In this document: one piece after another, positions 49,327 through 58,038 of the stretch
Layout: the number at the start of each line of letters is the position of its first letter
Position numbering within the stretch: position 1 is the stretch's first letter
Made by a program: the position numbers and the translations under genes
Assembly: GCF_003025555.1 (NCBI RefSeq)
Contig: NZ_PYMH01000013.1
Span: 1-64,000 of the forward strand
Length of the DNA: 64,000 nt
Source: Photobacterium lutimaris
GTDB lineage: Bacteria > Pseudomonadota > Gammaproteobacteria > Enterobacterales > Vibrionaceae
Direction of reading: 5' to 3'
The notes under the pieces: generated by a model
Seen by the model: the letters and a program-made list of their open reading frames with translations, nothing else
Told to the model about the DNA's origin: nothing
Databases searched by the model: none

Positions 49327-49533
49327 ATGAATAACGAATCACTAGTTGCATCACTTAAAGAATACATGGCCGAGCTAAAACGTCGCGAGGCTATATACGA
49401 ATCCAAGCTACGTCAGCCTGAAAAACCTGAGTTCGATCAGGGTAGAGCTGCTGGTTACTTGATGACGACAAGAGCATCAATCATTGATATGAAAGAATTG
49501 TTTGCACAGCATAATATTTCTTTAGATGATTAG
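49327..49533 (+). CDS. hypothetical protein, 68 aa
   Basis: A charged helical protein starting MNNESLVASLKEYMAELKRR. GAGGGA lies eight bases before the ATG, a CCGAAAGG leader hairpin lies further upstream, and a strong terminator follows. It is a complete one-gene transcription unit. No family recognised. Confidence 0.65.
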   Translation: MNNESLVASLKEYMAELKRREAIYESKLRQPEKPEFDQGRAAGYLMTTRASIIDMKELFAQHNISLDD

Positions 49534-49546
49534 TCTCATCAAACTT

Positions 49547-49572
49547 AAAAAGGAGCCAATGGCTCCTTTTTT
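49547..49572 (+). terminator. hairpin terminator
   Basis: AAAAGGAGCC-AAT-GGCTCCTTTTTT, perfect stem with T run, 14 bp after the stop of the 68-aa gene; also works for the convergent gene at 49592. Confidence 0.85.
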
Positions 49573-49591
49573 CATGGAATGCATCTTGGGT

Positions 49592-49984
49592 TTATTGTTT
49601 AGCGGCTTGGATAGCTCGTTTGGCCGTATGAATCGAGCAAGCGAAGGTTTTATCATCTTTTACTCGGGTAATAATAGCGTTGTTCTTACTGGCTCTCGTA
49701 TTGAAACCTGTTAGCTTAAAATCTTCTCTGTTTAGCTTGAAAATGATCTCTAAATCACTCTCTTGAAGGTCGAGAATATCAAGTCGTTCTTTTAGGTCGA
49801 TCATCTCTTTCGAATCGCCACCAGCGATTGTAATTGTCATTGGAGCTTTAATATGTTCGTCTCCGTAGGTCATTTTACCCAGTTTGATTTCAATGCCGAG
49901 CTCATTGGCTACGTCAATTAGTGCTGCATTTACTTTTTCGCGGATAGTGTCGCAATGGCTAGGAGTGAACTTTTTGATTTGCAT
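49592..49984 (-). CDS. hypothetical protein, 130 aa
   Basis: No family recognised; resembles small phage or plasmid proteins in composition (alternating strands, KLGKMTYGDEHIKAPMTITI). It has a promoter-like element of the GGGGGTTGCAA class (50044-50070) 60 bp upstream and shares the terminator at 49547-49572. Confidence 0.65.
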   Translation of the reverse strand: MQIKKFTPSHCDTIREKVNAALIDVANELGIEIKLGKMTYGDEHIKAPMTITIAGGDSKEMIDLKERLDILDLQESDLEIIFKLNREDFKLTGFNTRASKNNAIITRVKDDKTFACSIHTAKRAIQAAKQ

Positions 49985-50043
49985 GGCTTAGTACCTTATT
50001 TGGGTTGTATAGAGTAGAGACTGATTCCGTCTCGAATAACTCT

Positions 50044-50070
50044 AATTTGCCACACTTGCAAAAGTTGCAA
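50044..50070 (-). promoter_or_regulatory. GGGGGTTGCAA promoter with 15-bp spacer
   Basis: Minus strand: TAGGGGG then TTGCAA (50070-50065), 15 bp, CAAATT (50049-50044). Its -35 half is identical over 13 bases to the one before PRTRC ParB. Confidence 0.6.
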
Positions 50071-50211
50071 CCCCCTACTTTAGTAGCGATTAATTTGGTT
50101 GGTTAGCGACGGCCGATGCGGTTGTCTTCGGCAAGGTTAGATAGTTAGCCAGCTAATCCATTTAGATGGTAGTGTATTAATAAGGGCATAACTTGTATGG
50201 AGGATGGCTAA

Positions 50212-50403
50212 ATGGACAAAAATGAAAAGTGGACTGTAATAGAGGGTTCTAGCCCGGACGGTAACCAACGCATTCTTGAAGTAACTACCTGCTCAGATGG
50301 TAAAGCAAAGCTTTGGGTAAGGCCACCTAACAGTGAGAATGGTTACTGGATTGAGGTTAGCGCTGAAGAACTGGGTGAGGCACTCAAGATCAGCAATGCT
50401 TAG
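50212..50403 (+). CDS. hypothetical protein, 63 aa
   Basis: A small protein with a strand-type pattern (MDKNEKWTVIEGSSPDGNQR, then KAKLWVRPPNSENGYWIEVS). A GGAGGAT ribosome site is seven bases before the ATG. It starts a plus-strand run with the next small gene. No family recognised. Confidence 0.65.
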   Translation: MDKNEKWTVIEGSSPDGNQRILEVTTCSDGKAKLWVRPPNSENGYWIEVSAEELGEALKISNA

Positions 50404-50454
50404 CACTGAACATCAAACTTATACGAATCTTAACCCTAGTTAAACCCAGTCTAG

Positions 50455-50706
50455 GTGTTGGAAGTGTCTTCTGTGAACGAACAAGCAATTGGTGATGAAG
50501 CAGAACTGCTTGCAGGTGAGCTAAATAAACATATCGCAAACAATGATGCAGAAGCTGCTAAGAAAGTCATGCGAGCATACCGTGACTTTCGCTTATCTGC
50601 GAGTGAGTACCATAAGGATCTTGGGCTGGTACTGGTTCTTGAACAACATTTCGCAATCCTCAAATCAAAATTCTTCGATGCATTTGGCTATGAGTGGGAA
50701 GCATGA
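50455..50706 (+). CDS. hypothetical protein, 83 aa (start uncertain)
   Basis: The frame opens at GTG 50455; a later GTG at 50473 is equally possible, and no ATG fits. It is helical and Ala/Asp-rich (DEAELLAGELNKHIANNDAE), ending FDAFGYEWEA. It follows the 63-aa gene by 51 bp. No family recognised. Confidence 0.5.
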   Translation: MLEVSSVNEQAIGDEAELLAGELNKHIANNDAEAAKKVMRAYRDFRLSASEYHKDLGLVLVLEQHFAILKSKFFDAFGYEWEA

Positions 50707-51084
50707 CTTGCACTATGTGATGGAAGTAGTAGATCGGCTTCTCAACCAAAGCACAGTAGATTTCTTGTCCGACAGTTAGCTATGGTGATAAACCCTGCTA
50801 ATTTTATTCTAGCTTGACGCATTCATAGGTAAATGGCTAAAACTCTACCTCATGTCAGGTACAGGCGTCATTTGGCAATACTGTTGCTAACGTTAAGGTG
50901 CTGATTTATTATAAATAGTATCGTTCAGCGATTGGGCTTTTGTCACCTGAGTTGCGCTTAGACTCCAACGACATTTTCAAAAGCAATGCCACTATTTTTC
51001 ATAGTATTGAACAGTTTAGTCACTTATCAAACAACTGCTTATATACTGATAATCTGAGCGCCAGTCGAGCAGAAGGTTTAGAAT
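50707..51084. other. 380-bp gap, nothing identified
   Basis: No convincing gene, repeat or hairpin terminator. It should hold the promoter of the 645-aa gene; TAGTATTGAACAG-type sequences occur near 51000, but no clear -35/-10 pair. Confidence 0.4.
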
Positions 51085-53022
51085 ATGCTCCGATCTAAAC
51101 AGGAATTCTCCCGATTATGCCTGCATATTCATAAGTACCTCGTAAATTTAGGTATGGAGTTAAAATTGGCAAGTGTCAGAGAAGCGACTGCCAAATCCTA
51201 TCGATACCGTTCTGCTAGTTCTCTACTAGCAGACTTGCCGGTTGAGTTTGAGGAAGACTTCACGGGGGAGTTAACCCTCCAATTGAATGAAAGGCACAAG
51301 ATAGTAGCCCCCTTTACTCTGTATAAATTTCCGTTCCCTGAATATTTCCCGTTAAGTGATAAAGAAAAGAAAATAGTCTGGACTAGGCTCTTAAATCAAC
51401 TCCATCAGGAGGCATCGTCAAGTAACTATGGTTCTATGATGTTAATGTTGGGAATGGGGCTTACCGCAGAAAGTATCCTCAAGCAGCCGGTACCGGAAGG
51501 TTTTACCCCTGACGGATTTGGAAAATGGTATTGTTCTCTTCACAATGCACTCACAAAGCATTCTGATGCGGTAAAGCTCGATCCGTCTGTTTTGTTTCCC
51601 GAGTCGTTAGCCACCCCAGAACTGGTAACGCAAGTAGCACGGAGTCTTAAACCACTTTGTTTTCAATATTGGGATAAAAACTGTGGAAAGAGGATACATC
51701 AAAAAGCGGCTAACCTCTGCCATAGGCAATTGATTAAAGATGATGGTAAGCCGCTCGATATCAGTAGTTTCATCGATTACCCATTTAATGAGGTAGTAAA
51801 CTTCATCTTGGGGATGAAAGGGACCATCTCTTCACCGTCGTTAAATCACTTCTCCAATTTTCAAGATAGCCCTTTCCTTCCTCAGCATGCAAGAGAGCCG
51901 CTCGAGTTTGAAGAAAGCCTCTTTGGGGGGCTAGTGCAAGAGATTGTAGGTAAAGCACTCATACCCAGTAACAGGGCATTTAGTGATAACGACTTACAAG
52001 AGTTAATTTGGTCACCTTTGGAAGCAGTAAAGCCTTATACAGAAAACTTCCAAGATAACAAATATGACTTTTATCGAGCTTTTATATGGTGCGATCTTTT
52101 TAAAGTTGAAATAGAGCGTTTTTGTAAAGAATGGTTGGAAAGCCAACCAGCCTGGACAATGCCATTTAGAGACCTAGTGATCATCCCTATCACGCCTCCC
52201 AAGAAAATAGAGCAATTATCATACACCGGATGGTCTTCAGCCCACAAAGAGGAATATCACTCTGACCTTCTCAATATCTACATCAATCCCTACAATCGTG
52301 GGCAGGATGAGTTCGGGTATCATGAAGATTTAGACGAGTTGTTAGGTTGGGATGACGAAGAAGAATCTGAAACTGGTGAGGAATACTTTGATGAAACCTC
52401 ATATAGAGAAGATCTGGCGAAGTTGGTTGAGTGTGGTGAAATCGAAGAAAGCGAAATTGCGGAACTAGTGGAAGAGGCCCGCCTTGAGGCAGAGGAATGT
52501 GCTATAGAGGAAAGAGATGAGCGCAAATATAACGAGCCTTTCGTTTCTCCATTTTCAATTGAGTTTATGGCAGTCGACCGAAATAACGAGAGCAAGGAAA
52601 CGGAGTTCTGTTTTTACGGCCACTTCTTCTCAGAACTTGGCAGTGTCAGTGCACTTGGTCGTCATGCAGATCTGATGGATTCACTTAGTAGAGATCTCAA
52701 CTCCTTGTCTATGTTCGTTCGTAAATTCAATGGCCAGTTAGATATTGACGCGGATGTTTTCTATATAACGGATATTATTTTATCAAGCACAGTCTCTGTT
52801 AAGGAAATGGCAAGTGAACTAGAAAGAGCTTTAATTCTTGCTGGACGATCATTGCGAGAATGTTTAGTAGTTATTAATTCAGAGGCACTTTCTGATAACT
52901 ACTTTATTGGGGCTCCATACTCAAGCAGTTTAGTTCTTAAGCAAGAGTATGAGGCGTTTGCTTGTCGCCTAATCGAAGAATTGGAATGTCGGTCTGCAGG
53001 GGCTAAATACTTCAGTGTTTAG
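51085..53022 (+). CDS. large protein of unknown function, 645 aa
   Basis: No family recognised. The first ~45 residues (VREATAKSYRYRSASSLLAD) look like the short helical 'LGYxSxxxL' N-terminal module seen in several plasmid proteins. Residues ~70-400 are a folded region, ~415-490 are extremely acidic (EEESETGEEYFDE; EESEIAELVEEARLEAEE), and the last ~150 residues form another compact domain. A GAAGG lies ten bases before the ATG. No membrane segment or signal peptide. It may form a unit with the next two plus-strand genes. Confidence 0.75.
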   Translation: MLRSKQEFSRLCLHIHKYLVNLGMELKLASVREATAKSYRYRSASSLLADLPVEFEEDFTGELTLQLNERHKIVAPFTLYKFPFPEYFPLSDKEKKIVWTRLLNQLHQEASSSNYGSMMLMLGMGLTAESILKQPVPEGFTPDGFGKWYCSLHNALTKHSDAVKLDPSVLFPESLATPELVTQVARSLKPLCFQYWDKNCGKRIHQKAANLCHRQLIKDDGKPLDISSFIDYPFNEVVNFILGMKGTISSPSLNHFSNFQDSPFLPQHAREPLEFEESLFGGLVQEIVGKALIPSNRAFSDNDLQELIWSPLEAVKPYTENFQDNKYDFYRAFIWCDLFKVEIERFCKEWLESQPAWTMPFRDLVIIPITPPKKIEQLSYTGWSSAHKEEYHSDLLNIYINPYNRGQDEFGYHEDLDELLGWDDEEESETGEEYFDETSYREDLAKLVECGEIEESEIAELVEEARLEAEECAIEERDERKYNEPFVSPFSIEFMAVDRNNESKETEFCFYGHFFSELGSVSALGRHADLMDSLSRDLNSLSMFVRKFNGQLDIDADVFYITDIILSSTVSVKEMASELERALILAGRSLRECLVVINSEALSDNYFIGAPYSSSLVLKQEYEAFACRLIEELECRSAGAKYFSV

Positions 53023-53165
53023 TGGTATTAGTTAGCTCTATACTTAAAGTGCTTTGTGCATGATACCACAGTGGCATCCAACCGTTCCATTGTTAACAGT
53101 TGGGTGCCTGCGTACTTTAAGAATTCAAGTGGCAGAAGCTACCGGAACAAGGGGATAATCGGAAC

Positions 53166-53804
53166 ATGGATAGCATGAATAAACTATATGGGCATATCGA
53201 TTCAATTCAGCACGGTATCTTAAATCAGCAAGTTGAACAAGGTAAGCAACTTGCTGATAGGTTTTTCAGGATTTGCGCCGAATTTCGTGGGTTTGATGAC
53301 CCAGGCTTCATTATCGCTGATAACCAAAACCTGCTTGAAGACTTGATTCAATTTGAGAAAGTGGTTTGCAGTTTAGACTTTATGTATGTTTTCTATGGAT
53401 ATATTGGTCGTATGTTTTTACAAACAGGTAATCCAGAGAAAGCTGTTATTTATGGGCTTGCTGCATTGGAGTTATGCTCAAAAGTTAATGATTATGAGGG
53501 CGTAAAGGCTGCTCAAAATCTATTGTGCGATATAGCTATTGCTAACGATGCAGCTTTAGTTGGTGTTGAGTATTTCAAGGAAGCTAATCCTAGCTTGATA
53601 GAAGAGGCAGAGTTCTTTTCCAGCCTTCCTAATCATAATTCAATGCAGGTGCGTAAGTGGCTTAAACGGAAATCTCGCCCTGCTACATACAAGTATTTCG
53701 AAGCTCCAGAGGCCAAACAAAAAGAAGAAGCTATTCGCTTTCTGATGATTGCTCAGAATTACACGCGAGCTACAGCGAGCAAATACGTTGGTAATTTTAA
53801 ATAG
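53166..53804 (+). CDS. hypothetical protein, 212 aa
   Basis: No family recognised. Helical throughout, with an ACK/TPR-like middle (GNPEKAVIYGLAALELCSKV). The C-terminus (residues ~165-205) has basic helices and could bind nucleic acid. AAGGGG is 12 bases before the ATG. It is followed nine bases after its stop by the 428-aa gene, so the two are co-transcribed. Confidence 0.7.
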   Translation: MDSMNKLYGHIDSIQHGILNQQVEQGKQLADRFFRICAEFRGFDDPGFIIADNQNLLEDLIQFEKVVCSLDFMYVFYGYIGRMFLQTGNPEKAVIYGLAALELCSKVNDYEGVKAAQNLLCDIAIANDAALVGVEYFKEANPSLIEEAEFFSSLPNHNSMQVRKWLKRKSRPATYKYFEAPEAKQKEEAIRFLMIAQNYTRATASKYVGNFK

Positions 53805-53813
53805 GAAGCGGCT

Positions 53814-55100
53814 ATGATCACGCATTACCTTGGTGCTCAATTATCGAAAAACTGTTTTATTAACCCTAGCTATGGGGTAGTGCGTACTAATGAAACTATT
53901 CAGAACCACCAGCTATTTGGCTTGGAACCTGTAGTAGTAATCGGAGTTACACATGCCGATTTTCCTATAAGGCACAGAAAGTTCTTCAAACTAGACGAGT
54001 CGTTAAGTTTGAGCGGTATCTTAGGTGAGTTTTGGTCAAGGTCGATAGAGATAAGTGAGGTTGGAGCTGGAATAATTTCTGGATGCCCGGATAAGCTCAT
54101 CATTGATAAGCGGTTACGTAACTTAATCAAAGATGAGTTTCTAGCCTGGTTACGATCTCAAGATGTTGACTATGAATTCTCAGATGGAAAAGATCGAAAA
54201 TTCGCTGCAAAGATGCGGTTTTTGAATCAGTACCCCTCCCCCTTTTGTTTACATAAGCTTGAGGATAAGCCTCTGGTGCTGACACCAGATTTAGCTGAAG
54301 ATGCAGTTGAAAAGTACCAAATTCAACTGGATATGCTCAACGAGGATTTCGAGTGTAAGTTTATTTTCTTTGGCAACCATGAGTACCCACCGGCTAAACG
54401 TGAGTTGTTGAGTTTAATGTACCCAATTGAAAGAGAGGTATCTGATTTTCGCTCTTCTCCACTCAAGGACGATTGCAATTTTGATTCAAGATTACTTACC
54501 AAGGCTACGTCAAATGACCAAGCGGCGGTTCATTTGCGATGGCATTATGCAATCCCTACAGAAACAAGTGATGGCAAACATGTAAGATATGGCTTTATGG
54601 AAGTGAATCCAGTTGACGACTACAGTGATGGACCTTCCTTTTTTGACGATGAAGTTTTTGATGATGAAGCTGAGACAGAGCCGCTAGTAAATGCAGAGTC
54701 GATGAATGACGATATTATACTTAATTGGAAGGAGACCTTTGACGGTGAATTGCCACAATTAGGTCAAGTGTTGGTTGGGCCTTTACATCAGCGTCCTATC
54801 AACCGCTGGATAGTTACCGATGACGGAGTACCTAACGGCTGGTGGGGCGAAGGGTATGTCATACACATAGGCGAACCTTCGTTTATATGTCCTTGGGGCC
54901 TTGTTAGCAAAACTGAAGCGTCAGCAATGTGTGCTTGTTATCCTATTGAAGATGGACGCTATCTAGCTGTGAGTTTTGCTGAGTTGATCGATAATAGTGA
55001 TTGGAGGGATAGTACCGAAAAGCTACACGAACTTTTGAGGGAGGCTATTAATGTTATCCTGTCACAATTCGAGGCGTGGCAGAACAGCACTCCCGATTGA
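53814..55100 (+). CDS. protein of unknown function, 428 aa
   Basis: No family recognised. A soluble protein; the first ~270 residues look like one domain (HLGAQLSKNCF..., GVTHADFPIRH), an acidic break follows (~280-300, FFDDEVFDDEAETE), and the last ~120 residues have many Trp/Gly (NRWIVTDDGVPNGWWGEGYV) as in small beta domains. GGAAGC precedes the ATG. Coupled to the 212-aa gene. Confidence 0.72.
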   Translation: MITHYLGAQLSKNCFINPSYGVVRTNETIQNHQLFGLEPVVVIGVTHADFPIRHRKFFKLDESLSLSGILGEFWSRSIEISEVGAGIISGCPDKLIIDKRLRNLIKDEFLAWLRSQDVDYEFSDGKDRKFAAKMRFLNQYPSPFCLHKLEDKPLVLTPDLAEDAVEKYQIQLDMLNEDFECKFIFFGNHEYPPAKRELLSLMYPIEREVSDFRSSPLKDDCNFDSRLLTKATSNDQAAVHLRWHYAIPTETSDGKHVRYGFMEVNPVDDYSDGPSFFDDEVFDDEAETEPLVNAESMNDDIILNWKETFDGELPQLGQVLVGPLHQRPINRWIVTDDGVPNGWWGEGYVIHIGEPSFICPWGLVSKTEASAMCACYPIEDGRYLAVSFAELIDNSDWRDSTEKLHELLREAINVILSQFEAWQNSTPD

Positions 55101-55223
55101 GTCTATCCACTCAATTTTAATGCAAAAATTATTTCTTTTGACTGACATTACAACGAAGCTCAACCGGCTAGTTAAACTAGCAGGAAATCAAGTCGCATCG
55201 AGCAGAGAAACAGATCCTCTGAC

Positions 55224-55754
55224 CTAGTATCCTAACTCGACCATAGCGCTCTCTATTAATGGAAGGATGCCCTCCTTTAGTTCCCCACCCCTATCAATAC
55301 CTAACTGTTCGAGCTTAGCTGTTTGCTTGTTATACATAGCCTGACTAACTTTTATTGTGGTAACCGATATAAGCTGCAGCACCAACCGGTTGTTGAACTT
55401 GCCAGTGTAACCGCTTATCTCTAACTCAAAGTCATAATCATGCAGCATCCACTTGTGGACTACCGAGGCGCAGAGCAAGCTTATACCGCGACTTTGAGGC
55501 TCCACAAATTGATCGGCAAAGTATTGCTCTCCTAGTTTTATAATCGCACCTTTATCACGATGTCCGTAGAGCTTGATGGCTACCATCGTATCTTGGTAAT
55601 GACTGTTGTACATGGTGGCAACCCTCAATAACAAGGGTTTGTTACCTATGCCGTATTCCATCAACCTGTGCTTTATTCTCTTCCGGTGTCGCCGAGCGCG
55701 TTTCAATCCGCTTGCGCCTAAGCCACTAATCAGTGCGTTTCTAACTTCGCTCAT
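55224..55754 (-). CDS. hypothetical protein, 176 aa
   Basis: No family recognised. Very basic first 35 residues (KRARRHRKRIKHRLMEYG), then a mixed domain with a strand-rich centre. Third gene of the KfrA-like operon, and its ATG overlaps the stop of the zinc-ribbon gene (ATGA). It may act with the KfrA-like protein. Confidence 0.65.
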   Translation of the reverse strand: MSEVRNALISGLGASGLKRARRHRKRIKHRLMEYGIGNKPLLLRVATMYNSHYQDTMVAIKLYGHRDKGAIIKLGEQYFADQFVEPQSRGISLLCASVVHKWMLHDYDFELEISGYTGKFNNRLVLQLISVTTIKVSQAMYNKQTAKLEQLGIDRGGELKEGILPLIESAMVELGY

Positions 55755-55912
55755 ATGTCTTCAAACGAGTGCTGGCAAACAGAGCAAGTGAAGCAGAATA
55801 TTGGATCGTCATTATGGCCGAACCCTCCACCATTATCTGCAGAGCCGACGACCTCTACTGATTGAACTGTTTCTGCGTCACATTGCTCGCAATACTGCCT
55901 CACGGTATTCAT
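55751..55912 (-). CDS. 53-aa zinc-ribbon protein
   Basis: Begins MNTVRQYCEQCDAETVQSVE and ends CFTCSVCQHSFEDI: two CxxC pairs plus His, a compact zinc ribbon. Both ends overlap neighbouring genes by ATGA (55909-55912 and 55751-55754), so translation of the three genes is coupled. Too small for routine gene finders, but the overlaps and motif make it real. Probable nucleic-acid or protein-binding cofactor of the KfrA-like protein. Confidence 0.75.
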   Translation of the reverse strand: MNTVRQYCEQCDAETVQSVEVVGSADNGGGFGHNDDPIFCFTCSVCQHSFEDI

Positions 55913-57045
55913 TTCTCATTACCTTCTGATTCATTGTCTGCCTTTGACTCGTAGACAGCCAGTTTGCGCTCCAACTCTGTATTATGCTCAGAATGTTCTT
56001 TATTCTGTTGCTCAAGAACCGTAGCTTTACTATTGGCGCTACCCAAGTCAATCAAGGCCTGGTCAAGTGATTGCTTGAGCTCATTACAATCACCTTTAAG
56101 GCCAGGAATGGTATCAACTCTTGACTGTAGTTTGCCGAGATTCTGGTTTGCGGAAGTTAAGTCTGTCTTCACACCAGTAAGCTCTTTGTTTAGACCTTCA
56201 ATCGTACTGTTTAGGCCGGCAACTGCATTGGTTGCCTGTGTTTTAGCTTCGTTAGCATCTTGCAGTTGCTTACCAAGGGTTTCTATTTCAGAGGTCATCG
56301 ATGTGATCTGTGTCTGTGCCTGCTCTAGTTGGCCAGCGGCTTTGTTTGCTTCGTTGAGATCAGCTTTAAGTTGCTTCACATCAGATTTTAAGAGAGTCAC
56401 GTTACCCAAAGCTTTATCACGATCACCTTCTGCCTTCTTCAGATCCCGCTCTTTATCTTTGACGTTTAGGTTCAATTGCTTAATGGTGCTATCACGCTCG
56501 CTGACTTTTGAGTTGGCTGCATTTAGGCTGGTTGTCTCAGCTTTCAAGTTGCCTTTCAGATCCGATATTTCACCATTAGCAGCTTGAAGTTGCCCTTGAA
56601 GCCCTTCAATCTGATCTTTCAGATCCTCAATTTCCTCAAATGCTTTTTCCTGTTGTTCTTCACTTTCAGCTACTTTTTTAGCTGCATTTGCAGCCGCTTC
56701 ATTGGCTTCTATGATTGCATTGTTTAAGCGATTTTCTGCAACGTTATGAGCATGATCATTAATCTTATGCACCATTTCAGACATATCACCAAGCATGAGC
56801 GATAGTAGGTCACTGACTTCCGGTGGCAGCTCTTGTCGTGTTAAAGGCACCGGCTCATCGGAAGGTTTAGGTAGGTCAATATCACCATTCTTTAATAGCT
56901 CAGAGTAGACTGCGACCAGTGCCGAAGGTCTGCCGGTACCAACCTTGTTTCTTAGGCTCGTGCCATTCACATTTTTACCTTCACCCAGCAGTTCAAACGC
57001 CGCCTTTTGTACCTGTTCGTTAGTGAAGCTCCGATCTCTGGCCAT
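55909..57045 (-). CDS. kfrA: KfrA-like coiled-coil DNA-binding protein
   Basis: 378 aa. N-terminal helix-turn-helix domain (SFTNEQVQKAAFELLGEGKN, then TSLRNKVGTGRPSALVAVYS) as in KfrA_N plasmid proteins, followed by a ~260-residue coiled coil built of heptads. KfrA of IncP plasmids binds its own promoter and assists partition or maintenance. GGAAGG precedes the ATG, and a 13-bp inverted repeat that is a likely operator lies 34 bp upstream. Here it heads a three-gene operon. Confidence 0.85.
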   Translation of the reverse strand: MARDRSFTNEQVQKAAFELLGEGKNVNGTSLRNKVGTGRPSALVAVYSELLKNGDIDLPKPSDEPVPLTRQELPPEVSDLLSLMLGDMSEMVHKINDHAHNVAENRLNNAIIEANEAAANAAKKVAESEEQQEKAFEEIEDLKDQIEGLQGQLQAANGEISDLKGNLKAETTSLNAANSKVSERDSTIKQLNLNVKDKERDLKKAEGDRDKALGNVTLLKSDVKQLKADLNEANKAAGQLEQAQTQITSMTSEIETLGKQLQDANEAKTQATNAVAGLNSTIEGLNKELTGVKTDLTSANQNLGKLQSRVDTIPGLKGDCNELKQSLDQALIDLGSANSKATVLEQQNKEHSEHNTELERKLAVYESKADNESEGNEK

Positions 57046-57078
57046 GCCCTACCCCTTCCAATGTTTTATTTGTTAGTT

Positions 57079-57126
57079 TGTTTGTTTGTATCTTATGTTA
57101 GCAACATACAAACAAACATACAAACA
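57079..57126 (-). promoter_or_regulatory. KfrA operator candidate
   Basis: TGTTTGTTTGTAT (57079-57091) and its perfect reverse complement ATACAAACAAACA (57106-57118), with a third ATACAAACA half at 57118-57126. TTTG/CAAA repeats continue on both sides. Placed at the KfrA promoter, it suits autorepression. Confidence 0.7.
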
Positions 57127-57517
57127 TTGATTGTTTAAAACGTAACCGATATCAAGTTTCATGTGGTTCGGACGAGGAACGATGATCAAGGACGGCACTA
57201 CCTTTGGTTGGTAACGATCGTTAGATCAATATTGGATCTTGCATTCGGTGAATTCCAGTTCTCCGAAACTAAAGCTTTTCAAAGAGTTAGGTAGTGCTGG
57301 ATTTAGCATGAAAACAGACAATAAAGATCGCCCATAAATTGCGGATCCAGACATTAAAGTTTGCCCACTGCATAGCTTGTATTGAATGTTGGTAACTTGT
57401 GGTATTGGTGATGTGACGCTGTAACTGTTTTGCTGGGTAGTTTTTAGTGGGTAATGCTGGTGGATTAGCAAAACTCTAAACAGCGTCTATATTTGAGGAA
57501 GGCTGATCACTTTTAGG
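57127..57517. other. 390-bp gap, no convincing gene
   Basis: Between the KfrA operator and the first small gene of the next operon. An 81-codon minus-strand frame here has no ribosome site and a composition unlike its neighbours. GATC sites and short AT-rich stretches are present, but no clear repeats. Confidence 0.45.
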
Positions 57518-57682
57518 TTAGTACGCACCGATAATATCTTTTTGCTCCTTGCCGCAGCGTTTGCACTTGCGAGTTTTGTATCTGGCAATAATGTCCATAG
57601 ATGGCCTGTTGTCGGTATGATCCCATTTTGTCCACGCATGGATACCAATTTTACACCTTAGGCTAGCTGGTTTTCCGGCCAT
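57518..57682 (-). CDS. 54-aa zinc-finger-like phage-type protein
   Basis: Starts MAGKPASLRCKIGIHAWTKW and ends KTRKCKRCGKEQKDIIGAY. Cys-x...-His-x-Trp plus CKRCG is the pattern of a family of small phage and plasmid proteins. An AAGGTACG ribosome site precedes the ATG. It is the last member of the long small-gene operon on the minus strand. Confidence 0.65.
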   Translation of the reverse strand: MAGKPASLRCKIGIHAWTKWDHTDNRPSMDIIARYKTRKCKRCGKEQKDIIGAY

Positions 57683-57765
57683 AGTCGTACCTTCTTTGTT
57701 TATTAAGGGCGGTGTTACTCAAGGTAAATGCTAATTAACACCGTCCTAGACTAGTATATTTAGCT

Positions 57766-58002
57766 CTATACATAACCGTCTGGTTTTATTCCAGAGGTCA
57801 CGAAGTCTGCGATTATTTGACGTCTAGCACCAATTGGTAAACGGTTGAACTCATCTATGTTTTTCTCGTAGAGAGCTATCGCTTTATTCTGCACGTCACA
57901 TGTATAATGACCCCCTGCTCTGTCCAATCCACAGCCAACAATACTGGCTATGTCACCTCCGAAATACTCCATTAAAATATCCCTGTAGCTTTTCTTTTCC
58001 AT
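57766..58002 (-). CDS. hypothetical protein, 78 aa
   Basis: Soluble helical protein, MEKKSYRDILMEYFGGDIAS, with three Cys and a C-terminal helix (LPIGARRQIIADFVTSGI). AAGGATAT lies nine bases before the ATG. It is a member of the small-gene operon. Family unknown. Confidence 0.62.
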   Translation of the reverse strand: MEKKSYRDILMEYFGGDIASIVGCGLDRAGGHYTCDVQNKAIALYEKNIDEFNRLPIGARRQIIADFVTSGIKPDGYV

Positions 58003-58038
58003 GCTAAAATATCCTTACTAATTAATATTCTAACTATA

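Noticed and set aside
50543..50779. 78-codon ORF overlapping the 83-aa gene
   Set aside because: Shadow of the 83-aa gene in another frame with no independent support.
57226..57471. 81-codon minus-strand ORF before the small-gene operon
   Set aside because: No ribosome site or family, and codon use differs from the genes around it.
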